Shown: piece after piece, positions 1-4,216 of the stretch
Position numbering within the stretch: the first letter of the stretch is position 1
How the letters are laid out: the number at the start of each line of letters is the position of its first letter
Assembly: GCA_003240735.1 (NCBI GenBank)
Contig: QFNE01000041.1
Span: forward strand, 1-6,115
Length of the DNA stretch: 6,115 bases
Direction: 5' to 3'
Origin: Paracoccus denitrificans
GTDB taxonomy: Bacteria; Pseudomonadota; Alphaproteobacteria; Rhodobacterales; Rhodobacteraceae
Made by a program: the position numbers and the translations under genes
The notes under the pieces: model-generated
Told to the model about the DNA's origin: nothing
Database searches by the model: none
What the model saw: the letters and a program-made list of their open reading frames with translations, nothing else

Positions 1-125
1 AGGGCTGCGCCCAGATGCCCCTTGGTCTTGATCTTGCCCACGCGGAGGATGGCGAAGCTCCTGGGCGGGCGCGATCCGCTGCGCAGCTGCATGCCCTTGC
101 TGAAGTCCGTCACCACGTCCGACAT
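1..125 (-). CDS. MobV/Mob_Pre-family relaxase, N-terminal fragment (cut by the left edge)
   Basis: Relaxases of this family nick oriT and pilot single-stranded plasmid DNA during mobilization. The minus strand starts with ATG at 125-123, preceded by a G-rich Shine-Dalgarno-like GGGGG, and gives 41 codons before the edge. Residues 23-41 (SFAILRVGKIKTKGHLGAA) match the typical opening of Mob_Pre proteins, where a beta strand with R-x-x-K-x-K is followed by G-x-L-G-A-x and then the motif-I His/Arg. The fragment stops exactly where motif I should begin, so no catalytic residue is visible. The remainder would lie left of base 1. On a circular molecule that is the right end of this window, where a compatible in-frame C-terminal piece is found. 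An oriT-like inverted repeat lies directly upstream. Family call is good; activity cannot be judged. Confidence 0.8.
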   Translation of the reverse strand, partial: MSDVVTDFSKGMQLRSGSRPPRSFAILRVGKIKTKGHLGAA

Positions 126-134
126 GTCGCGCCC

Positions 135-231
135 CCATTTGAGAAAAATGTGCACTCACTAGACAATTTGTCCTGCGTCCAAATTATACCGTTCGCCCCT
201 GCCGGGGGAAGGGCACATTTTTCTCAAATGG
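135..231. repeat. Perfect 19-bp inverted repeat flanking the mob promoter
   Basis: The left arm CCATTTGAGAAAAATGTGC (135-153) and right arm GCACATTTTTCTCAAATGG (213-231) are exact reverse complements. The left arm lies about 10 bases upstream of the mob start codon, and the TATAAT box of the presumed mob promoter lies between the arms. The repeat could be a relaxase binding site, a cruciform, or paired operators for autoregulation. Confidence 0.9.
183..211 (-). promoter_or_regulatory. Putative mob promoter
   Basis: Read on the minus strand, 188-183 is a perfect TATAAT. The upstream region at the expected distance (about 205-211) has only a poor -35 (TTCCCC/CTTCCC). Transcription would start near 176 and give a leader of about 50 bases before the mob ATG. 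The weak -35 and the location between the 19-bp arms suggest dependence on, or repression by, a bound protein. Confidence 0.4.
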
Positions 232-259
232 ATCAGCCGTCGCGCCCAGGGCAAGAGAA

Positions 260-326
260 GCCGCCTGCGGCGGCTCGATCCCCGATCCTTGCCAGCCTTG
301 CGGGGGCGCTGCGGGCCGGGGATCGA
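260..326. repeat. GC-rich hairpins beside the oriT-like region
   Basis: Two dyads lie side by side. GCCGCC-TGC-GGCGGC (260-274) is a perfect 6-bp stem with a 3-base loop. TCGATCCCC (275-283) pairs with GGGGATCGA (318-326) around a 34-base loop. No T tract follows either, so they are poor terminators. They may be part of the transfer-origin structure or a boundary between mob region and cargo. No convincing gene lies between 126 and 427. Confidence 0.6.
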
Positions 327-362
327 CAGTCGTCCTTCGTTTAGTAGGCATTTTGTTTCATA

Positions 363-391
363 TTGACAGGAGCAAACAAAGGTCTTACGCA
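363..391 (+). promoter_or_regulatory. Putative promoter of the 428-1069 gene
   Basis: A perfect -35 element TTGACA (363-368) is followed after 17 bases by TACGCA (386-391), a poor -10. A transcript starting near 398 would have a leader of about 30 bases and would exclude an upstream TTG codon at 353, which supports the ATG at 428 as the true start. Confidence 0.4.
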
Positions 392-427
392 AAACAAGTC
401 AAAAATTCTGAACAAGGTGAAAACAAA

Positions 428-1069
428 ATGACAAATGTTTCCGCAACAAACGAAAAAGTTGAGCTTCGTCGCTACCTTTTCTCTCTAGCTGAGAGGTCAC
501 TCGAACAGGCCGGATGGCGTGTTGAGCGCATCCCCGGCAGCGGAAAGGGCAGTGTTCGTCGGATTGTGAAGAACGACGAAAGCCATGTCGTGTCGATCCG
601 AACGACACAGGACACATGGATCGCTTTCCCGCGCACCTCTGATGATAATGGATGGGTGACCCTTGATGATGTGGATTTTGTGATCCCGGTAACGGTCGAT
701 GACCGGGACGACCCTAAGTGGGCGGCAGTTTACATGGTTGAGGCCAAGGAGATGCGAGAACGGTTCGATCGTGCCTATCTCGCAAGAAAAGCGGCAGGAC
801 ACACTGTTCAGGCAGGTCGAGGAGTCTGGGTCTCCATGTTCTCCACAGAAGACCCAAAAATTGTTACGAGTGTTGGAGGCGGCATTGCTGTCGGGAAAAC
901 CCCACTGCTGCGCGTTAAGATTTCAGGCAGTGAAGAGGTTGAGGACAAACCCGCTTCAGAACCAATGACAGCGGCCACATCACCCTTGACCGTGGCGGAG
1001 GCCAAGAAGCGCCTGGCTCAGACTTTCGGTGTCGATCCTGAGAAAATAAAGATCATCATCGAAGCCTAA
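428..1069 (+). CDS. Conserved-type hypothetical protein, 213 aa
   Basis: The frame is open from a TTG at 353, but ATG 428 is chosen because AAGGTGA stands about 9 bases upstream and a TTGACA box overlaps the earlier segment. I do not recognise a named family. Residues 1-30 form an amphipathic helix. Residues 35-120 look like an alpha/beta fold with alternating strands (VVSIRTT, DTWIAFPRT, VDFVIPVTV) and the acidic-rich segment DDRDDPKWAAVYMVEAKEMR. A Gly-rich stretch VGGGIAVGK spans 149-157, and 163-186 is a linker. The last 27 residues (187-213; LTVAEAKKRLAQTFGVDPEK) form a separate small helical module I associate loosely with hypothetical proteins of Rhizobiales and Acetobacteraceae. There is no signal peptide or membrane segment, so it is probably cytoplasmic. 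Nuclease or DNA-binding functions are possible but not shown. It is very likely a real gene, given its codon use, ribosome site and the stem-loop after it. Confidence 0.85.
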   Translation: MTNVSATNEKVELRRYLFSLAERSLEQAGWRVERIPGSGKGSVRRIVKNDESHVVSIRTTQDTWIAFPRTSDDNGWVTLDDVDFVIPVTVDDRDDPKWAAVYMVEAKEMRERFDRAYLARKAAGHTVQAGRGVWVSMFSTEDPKIVTSVGGGIAVGKTPLLRVKISGSEEVEDKPASEPMTAATSPLTVAEAKKRLAQTFGVDPEKIKIIIEA

Positions 1070-1074
1070 TGGGA

Positions 1075-1133
1075 GCCGGAAAAATCCCCATGAGCGAGAC
1101 CATGGGGATTGAGCGATTGGGGCGTTTTCCGGC
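1075..1133 (+). terminator. Nested stem-loop after the 213-aa gene, possible terminator
   Basis: An inner perfect 10-bp stem AATCCCCATG / CATGGGGATT (1083-1092 with 1101-1110, 8-base loop) sits inside an outer 9-bp stem GCCGGAAAA / TTTTCCGGC (1075-1083 with 1125-1133). It begins six bases after the stop codon. There is no clean U tract after the inner stem; the four T's lie in the outer 3' arm. It may be a terminator, a transcript-end protecting structure, or a bidirectional barrier. Confidence 0.5.
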
Positions 1134-1165
1134 GGGATAGCTGGTGCGGCGTGGCGGTAGCATGG

Positions 1166-1181
1166 GTGTAAAAAATTACAC
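1166..1181. promoter_or_regulatory. Palindrome GTGTAA-AAAA-TTACAC, candidate operator
   Basis: Perfect 6-bp arms around a 4-base A spacer lie 45 bases upstream of the 57-aa ORF. The symmetry fits the binding site of a dimeric regulator. The following sequence TTGCCATAGTACAC contains only loose promoter-like hexamers, so the promoter itself is not clear. A related, degraded copy lies at 1728-1754. Confidence 0.5.
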
Positions 1182-1226
1182 TTCCATTTCTTGCCATAGT
1201 ACACTCATCACCAAAGGAGAGCGCCC

Positions 1227-1400
1227 ATGCCAAGTCGTGACCCTGACCAGAAGACGCCTGTCGATGAGCAAGCCGACCTGACCATCGCGCAGAAGGTGGA
1301 AGCGCTTCAGGAGTGCGTAAGGAAAATGGGTGTTATCTCGGATGGCTCAAACGACAAGGCGTTCATGGACGAGGGCTGGGGTGAATCCAGCGATGCATAG
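1227..1400 (+). CDS. Small acidic protein, 57 aa, unknown function
   Basis: ATG 1227 is preceded by an excellent Shine-Dalgarno AAAGGAGA (1213-1220) at normal spacing, the best ribosome site on the plus strand of this window. The product begins MPSRDPDQKTPVDEQ, has a short helix (about residues 18-35, LTIAQKVEALQECVRKMG) and an acidic aromatic end (FMDEGWGESSDA). It has no signal peptide or membrane segment. Size, acidity and a nearby palindrome are what one sees in antitoxins or small regulators, but no toxin gene is adjacent and no family is recognised. It converges on the zinc-ribbon-like ORF, with stops 16 bases apart. Confidence 0.7.
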   Translation: MPSRDPDQKTPVDEQADLTIAQKVEALQECVRKMGVISDGSNDKAFMDEGWGESSDA

Positions 1401-1416
1401 ACGGTCGCGCTCGGTT

Positions 1417-1626
1417 TCAGATCAGGTCACATCCTGCTGACGGAGGTGGGACGCATTTCCGGGGCGTTCCATACCCGATCAACAGCATGACGCCCTCAAA
1501 GTGGTCGGCACCGCATTCCAGGCAGATCCAATCCTCAGCCAGCTTGCCTTTGCAAAATAGGCAAGGGCCGTCCTCAATGTTGAAGTCGAGAGGAAACGGA
1601 TCAGGGATCTGAGGGGTGTAGCACAT
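1417..1626 (-). CDS. Small zinc-ribbon-like protein, 69 aa
   Basis: The start chosen is ATG 1626-1624, which has AAGGCGG just upstream on the minus strand. The frame extends to an ATG at 1698, but that extension is Cys/Arg-rich low-quality sequence. Two CxxC pairs, C22-L-F-C25 and C35-L-E-C38 with nine residues between, form a typical zinc-ribbon/rubredoxin-knuckle arrangement. They are followed by GADHF and two more cysteines (58 and 66). Such mini-ribbons bind nucleic acid or protein partners; the role here is unknown. The N-terminus is Pro/Asp-rich (TPQIPDPFPLDFNIEDGP). It is the only minus-strand gene in the cargo part. The ordered CxxC spacing argues that it is real. Confidence 0.6.
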   Translation of the reverse strand: MCYTPQIPDPFPLDFNIEDGPCLFCKGKLAEDWICLECGADHFEGVMLLIGYGTPRKCVPPPSAGCDLI

Positions 1627-1727
1627 GGTCCGCCTTAGCAAGGAAACCATACTCCATCTAGCACATCTGGCGGTGCTGCACTGACAGCTGCATGACACAA
1701 GAACCAGACGTTCAGCGGTGCGAGCAC

Positions 1728-1754
1728 GGTATAAAAATTATGGCTCCATTTCTT
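1728..1754. repeat. Degenerate direct copy of the 1165-1192 element
   Basis: Positions 1728-1754 align with 1165-1192 at about 22 of 28 positions with one gap, sharing GGT-T-AAAAA-TTA and an exact TCCATTTCTT. Both copies contain a small A/T dyad (ATAA-AAA-TTAT here). Both are in the same orientation and both precede a plus-strand gene, so they may be related operator/promoter elements or remnants of a duplication. Confidence 0.5.
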
Positions 1755-1845
1755 CTCGACACCATGGGATCGAAATATTCGAAGACTTTTCAATCAAATA
1801 AAGAGATGAAATGAAATAATAATATACATAAAATTAATAAATAGT

Positions 1846-1873
1846 TTTTCACGATAGTATTATTTTGCATAAT
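1846..1873 (+). promoter_or_regulatory. Putative promoter of the AT-rich gene
   Basis: TTTTCA (1846-1851) and CATAAT (1868-1873) are separated by 16 bases in strongly AT-rich DNA. They would give a leader of about 45 bases before ATG 1925. In such AT-rich sequence chance matches are common, so this is only a candidate. AT-rich promoters of acquired genes are often silenced by H-NS/Ros/MucR-like proteins. Confidence 0.35.
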
Positions 1874-1924
1874 TTATTCATACTGACATGGCAATAATAC
1901 CTAAAGATTCAAAAGGCAAATGGA

Positions 1925-2704
1925 ATGGCGCGGATAGAAACTCCGAAAGATGTTAGTCCACTGGATTATTATATAAAATTCAAAAGAGGCTTTACCAAAA
2001 GTCAGATACTAATATCTACTGTAGATAGTGTTAAAGATAATCTTCGGCAGGCTGAGATGGTCAGGGATGAGCCTATAGGTCTGTTTTTATGTTATACAGC
2101 TGAGGAAGAGGCCGCGACCTTTCTATATTTGGCAATGAGGGAGCAAAAATATAATGTACCGGACTTCAAAAACTTAACAAACCACAGGGATAAAATAAAA
2201 ATATTCTTATTGGCTCTCTGTATTGATAGGTATCTATTTTCAGAAATCAATCTTGGAGATGCTTTAGTTTTAATGATGGAGGAAATCCCAAGGGAAAAAT
2301 CCCATCCTAGAAATGAAATTAGAGCTTATACAGAAATGGCTGGGTATAAAATCGCTGTTACAGACCCAATTCTTAACATAAAGACAAAGGGAAAAGGTGT
2401 CGAAGGATTAAAGAAAGCTGTTATTTATGATGTTGAAAATGCATTAAGGTCTGTGGGTATGGGTGAGAGTAAAGACTATGACGGTCTGATCAAGAAGCTG
2501 GCCAACAGAAGAAACCTGTGCCTCTATGGAGAGCCAAAAGTTAAATGGAAGCTGGATTCAAAGGGAAGCCTTTCTGACTTTGAAAGCAACTGTGTGTTTT
2601 TGATATGCCTGGGTTATATGTTTCTTCAAACTGAAAAGAAATCAGAAGCTATTCAGGAAATAATAAATACACTGTTTGATAGGATTGGCTGGCCAAAGGA
2701 GTAA
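1925..2704 (+). CDS. AT-rich accessory gene, 259 aa, unknown function (possibly HEPN/AbiV-like)
   Basis: ATG 1925 has AAAAGG about 7 bases upstream; an ATG at 1920 is out of frame. The product is mixed-charge, lacks a signal peptide, and is predicted mostly helical. Residues 51-104 (CYTAEEEAATFLYLAMREQK, then NHRDKIKIF) recall helical HEPN/AbiV-type proteins, which carry a conserved EEA-type helix followed by H-x-x-K. The canonical HEPN RNase motif (R-x4-6-H) is not evident, so this is only a lead. Residues 190-235 (KKLANRRNLCLYGEP... then CVFLICLGYMFLQT) hold a basic patch and a hydrophobic helix. Codon use is full of A/T third positions (ATA, AAA, TTA), unlike mob and rep, pointing to recent acquisition from a low-GC source. 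A solitary AT-rich helical gene on a small plasmid would fit a phage-defence or abortive-infection factor, but this is inference. Confidence 0.8.
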   Translation: MARIETPKDVSPLDYYIKFKRGFTKSQILISTVDSVKDNLRQAEMVRDEPIGLFLCYTAEEEAATFLYLAMREQKYNVPDFKNLTNHRDKIKIFLLALCIDRYLFSEINLGDALVLMMEEIPREKSHPRNEIRAYTEMAGYKIAVTDPILNIKTKGKGVEGLKKAVIYDVENALRSVGMGESKDYDGLIKKLANRRNLCLYGEPKVKWKLDSKGSLSDFESNCVFLICLGYMFLQTEKKSEAIQEIINTLFDRIGWPKE

Positions 2705-2743
2705 TACAGGTCACATAACCTGAGAAATCTTCTACGACCCTCT

Positions 2744-2795
2744 GTTGATTCCCGCACCGCTAACCGGTGCGGTGCGAACTCCCGCTGAAATCAAC
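2744..2795. repeat. Structured element: outer 7-bp stem enclosing an 8-bp hairpin
   Basis: GTTGATT (2744-2750) pairs with AATCAAC (2789-2795). Inside it, CCGCACCG (2752-2759) pairs with CGGTGCGG (2765-2772) across a 5-base loop. It lies 40 bases after the stop of the AT-rich gene. With no T run it is not a classic terminator. The arms do not fit integron attC core consensus (RYYYAAC/GTTRRRY). It could be a transcript end or a recombination site. Confidence 0.6.
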
Positions 2796-3093
2796 CCATC
2801 TCTTCGTCACGCGCACAACAGGTACTGTGCCTGCCTGCAGGACAAATCTTGTCCTCACCATGGTTCTCTCGCGCTGAAGCCGACTTGGCGGGTCTCGGCA
2901 CCTTGCCGCTTGCTACTTTGGCTATGCACCCATTCACTGTTTTTTTGAAGATGTCCTTGCATGAAGCTGCGAACGTAGACATTGGCATCTAGAAATAGTC
3001 ACTGCAGTTCCAACCTTGGGCGGGAATATAAATAACTTTACTAAGAGCCGCAGAATCACTTTCTGCCATTGCTTGTTCCAGGTGCGAAGGCAC

Positions 3094-3154
3094 TATGATA
3101 ACTCTTTCGTAGCTGAGGCCCGCCACTAGCGGGTCTCAGTAGCGTAGTATCATA
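3094..3154. repeat. Long imperfect hairpin upstream of the RNase-like gene
   Basis: The core CTGAGGCCCGC (3113-3123) pairs with GCGGGTCTCAG (3129-3139) with one G-U pair and a 5-base loop CACTA. An outer stem TATGATA (3094-3100) pairs with TATCATA (3148-3154). It ends 94 bases before the TTG start of the 141-aa gene. It could be a cruciform, a leader RNA structure or a small RNA domain. There is no adjoining T tract. Confidence 0.7.
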
Positions 3155-3248
3155 TGCTAAGCGCGATTGGCTAAGTCTTAAGTTCTGTGTGTTTTTGTTT
3201 GCTTAATCTGAAAATTTCTAGATTTCTTAATGGTAGATCGGAGACGAC

Positions 3249-3674
3249 TTGTCACAAAAGCAATTCATCGCCTCTCCATCTGGGAATCTTATTTATGGGT
3301 ATGTAGAAGGAAAGACTGTCAGAGGTATTACCATTGAAGATGGTCCTGTTTACCTCCAGAAAGGTTTTCACTCTACATTCGGACAATTGCATATTTGGGC
3401 CAGGCACGGTCCTGACCTAGCCCGCAAGGGCTATCGTACAATCGATGATATACCAGCCTATGTAGCAGAAATACTACAACACAACACGCCCGTGTCACAT
3501 GAGGGTTTAGCTACTTGGCAGAATTCTAAATTATTTGCGATACGTGGAGCAGTAGGATTTGCTGTCCTTAAGCAGATAAATTTAGATAATAATCAAATTG
3601 GGTACTCGGTAACAACAGCATACCAAAGGCCTCGCAATGGAATGAGTCCTATAAGTCGAATTGTCCACCGGTGA
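3249..3674 (+). CDS. Free-standing BECR-like RNase (toxin-type) protein, 141 aa
   Basis: The only good start is TTG 3249, with GGAGA immediately upstream (CGGAGACGAC-TTG). Proteins of the barnase/EndoU/ColicinE5-D/RelE-like superfamily are RNases that commonly form the C-terminal warhead of polymorphic or phage-borne toxins. Here the whole protein is such a domain. It has N-terminal strands (residues 12-36), then GQLHIWARHG (45-54) with a central H48 and an R52-H53 pair. A helix D-I-P-A-Y-V-A-E-I-L (67-76) follows, then strands LFAIRG and GFAVLK, and a final strand IGYSVTTAY (117-125) followed by a basic tail. The H-I-x-x-R-H-G then IP-x-YV-x-x-I then GY-x-V-T-x-Y order is what prompts the call. 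It has no secretion signal or trafficking domain, so it would act in the cytoplasm. No partner protein is encoded beside it; a structured RNA follows about 135 bases downstream. Catalysis is unproven, and another alpha/beta family is possible. Confidence 0.6.
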   Translation: MSQKQFIASPSGNLIYGYVEGKTVRGITIEDGPVYLQKGFHSTFGQLHIWARHGPDLARKGYRTIDDIPAYVAEILQHNTPVSHEGLATWQNSKLFAIRGAVGFAVLKQINLDNNQIGYSVTTAYQRPRNGMSPISRIVHR

Positions 3675-3774
3675 GGATTTATAGGCGCATAATTTCAATA
3701 TGGCTCATAAGAAATTTTAGGAAAAGTATCTTTATTTAAACGGCCCACGCCTATTAATTTATTAAAATCTACTC

Positions 3775-3803
3775 TTGACAAAGCAATATAGATGAACTAT
3801 CTT
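3775..3803 (+). promoter_or_regulatory. Near-consensus sigma-70 promoter
   Basis: TTGACA (3775-3780), a 17-base spacer and TATCTT (3798-3803) form the best promoter seen in the window. No ORF with a ribosome site follows, and a terminator lies about 160 bases on, so it probably drives a non-coding RNA. A small dyad CCTTT-GCGT-AAAGG (3805-3818) covers the expected start site and could be an operator or the 5' hairpin of the transcript. Confidence 0.75.
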
Positions 3804-3809
3804 TCCTTT

Positions 3810-3988
3810 GCGTAAAGGGCGACTCTCGTGTTTACTGCAAAGCCAGCACGGGTAATTCGACGCCGATCTTGGCAGTGAGATCGTTTTCCACGAGGACTGA
3901 AAAATGTCCGCTCCGAACCCACCGAGCTAAGGAAGCGCCTCTAGTGGAACTAGTACGGAAGCCCTCGCAAAAGCGGGGGCTTTTGTGT
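3810..3988 (+). ncRNA. Putative ~175-nt structured small RNA
   Basis: Strong promoter upstream, strong intrinsic terminator at the end, no ORF inside. Supported helices are CTCGTG (3825-3830) with CACGAG (3889-3894) as a closing stem, CGATCT/AGATCG (3864-3869 with 3878-3883) with an 8-base loop, CTAGT-GGA-ACTAG (3941-3953), and the terminator stem. A stretch GGAC-TGAAAAAT-GTCC (3894-3909) could form a further hairpin that competes at one base with the closing stem. The RNA has no tandem repeats like ToxI and no obvious match to 6S, tmRNA, RNase P or CRISPR RNAs that I can recall. It could be a toxin-neutralising RNA for the upstream RNase-like protein, a plasmid copy-control or regulatory RNA, or an unrelated sRNA. 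The promoter/terminator geometry is direct evidence; function is unknown. Confidence 0.6.
3959..3988 (+). terminator. Rho-independent terminator of the small RNA
   Basis: AAGCCCTCGC (3959-3968) pairs with GCGGGGGCTT (3973-3982) with one U-G pair, an AAAA loop, and is followed by TTTTGTGT. GC-rich stem plus T run on the plus strand only; read on the minus strand there is no U tract. Confidence 0.85.
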
Positions 3989-4216
3989 ATCAAACGCCCC
4001 CCCCATTTATTTCATCGTTTAACACCTATATTTTTTAACGTCGTTGAGAAGTATATTATAAAAATAGCTGCTTTTGCTTTTTTGGGCATCTGCTCACATT
4101 GAAAGATCCTGATTGTAGGGGGCTACGGAGTCGTTGTTAGGCGTTGTTTTCTTACAGCTCCTGGCTGATCCCCGCCCTCACCCAGCTCCTGCGCGTGACA
4201 TTGCTTCTTGCTGAGG

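Larger units (their letters stand above)
126..240 (-). other. Candidate origin of transfer (oriT) upstream of mob
   Basis: MobV relaxases usually nick just upstream of their own gene inside a region of inverted repeats. Here a perfect 19-bp inverted repeat (135-153 and 213-231) flanks a 59-base segment that also holds a short palindrome GACAA-T-TTGTC (162-172). On the minus strand the segment TAGTGAGTG (161-153) loosely resembles the TAGTGTG nick motif of pMV158-type oriTs. That match is imperfect, so the nick position is only a suggestion. Position, orientation and symmetry support an oriT. Confidence 0.5.
1627..1924. other. Intergenic transition from GC-rich to AT-rich DNA
   Basis: No convincing gene. 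Around 1780 the composition changes sharply to AT-rich sequence full of short A/T runs (AAATAATAATATACATAAAATT), which continues into the next gene. A 24-codon frame starting at ATG 1740 has no ribosome site and is not called. The stretch holds the degenerate repeat at 1728-1754 and the likely promoter of the AT-rich gene. Confidence 0.6.
2705..3248. other. 544-bp non-coding stretch with strong secondary structures
   Basis: Short frames exist on both strands (for example 2791-2988 minus and 2745-2948 plus), but none has a ribosome site or protein-like composition. The stretch contains a bifurcated stem at 2744-2795 and a long imperfect hairpin at 3094-3154, a repeated GCGGGTCTC word (2889 and 3129), and two PstI sites (2835, 3002). 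It may be leader RNA, the debris of an insertion, or a regulatory RNA region for the downstream RNase-like gene. Confidence 0.5.
3675..4216. other. 542-bp stretch without protein genes, containing a small-RNA gene
   Basis: The first 100 bases are AT-rich and plain. From 3775 to 3988 comes a promoter, structured RNA and terminator set. The rest (3990-4216) shows an AT-rich segment (4020-4085) and a 9-bp direct repeat CAGCTCCTG (4155-4163 and 4183-4191), but no identifiable gene. A 77-codon frame from TTG 3869 runs through the terminator and is rejected. Confidence 0.6.

Noticed and set aside
15..344. 109-codon plus-strand frame across mob start and oriT-like repeats
   Set aside because: Shadow of mob on the opposite strand plus the inverted-repeat region; no ribosome site and low-complexity content.
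353..427. Upstream TTG extension of the 213-aa protein
   Set aside because: It would overlap the TTGACA promoter element, has no Shine-Dalgarno, and ATG 428 has a proper one.
1627..1698. 24-residue N-terminal extension of the zinc-ribbon ORF
   Set aside because: Cys/Arg-rich sequence, and the internal ATG at 1626 has a better ribosome site.
2744..2795. Integron attC site
   Set aside because: The arms GTTGATT/AATCAAC do not fit RYYYAAC/GTTRRRY and their order is reversed.
2791..2988. 65-codon minus-strand frame and the overlapping plus-strand 67-codon frame
   Set aside because: Neither has a ribosome site or recognisable protein character; they span structured non-coding DNA.
3810..3988. 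CRISPR tracrRNA, ToxI-type repeat antitoxin or retron RNA
   Set aside because: No CRISPR repeats or cas genes, no tandem 30-40-bp repeats in the RNA, and no reverse transcriptase gene in the window.
3869..4102. 77-codon plus-strand frame
   Set aside because: TTG start without a ribosome site; it runs through the small-RNA terminator into AT-rich DNA.
4155..4191. 9-bp direct repeat CAGCTCCTG
   Set aside because: Real but short and with no supporting context; not enough for an attachment site or target duplication.
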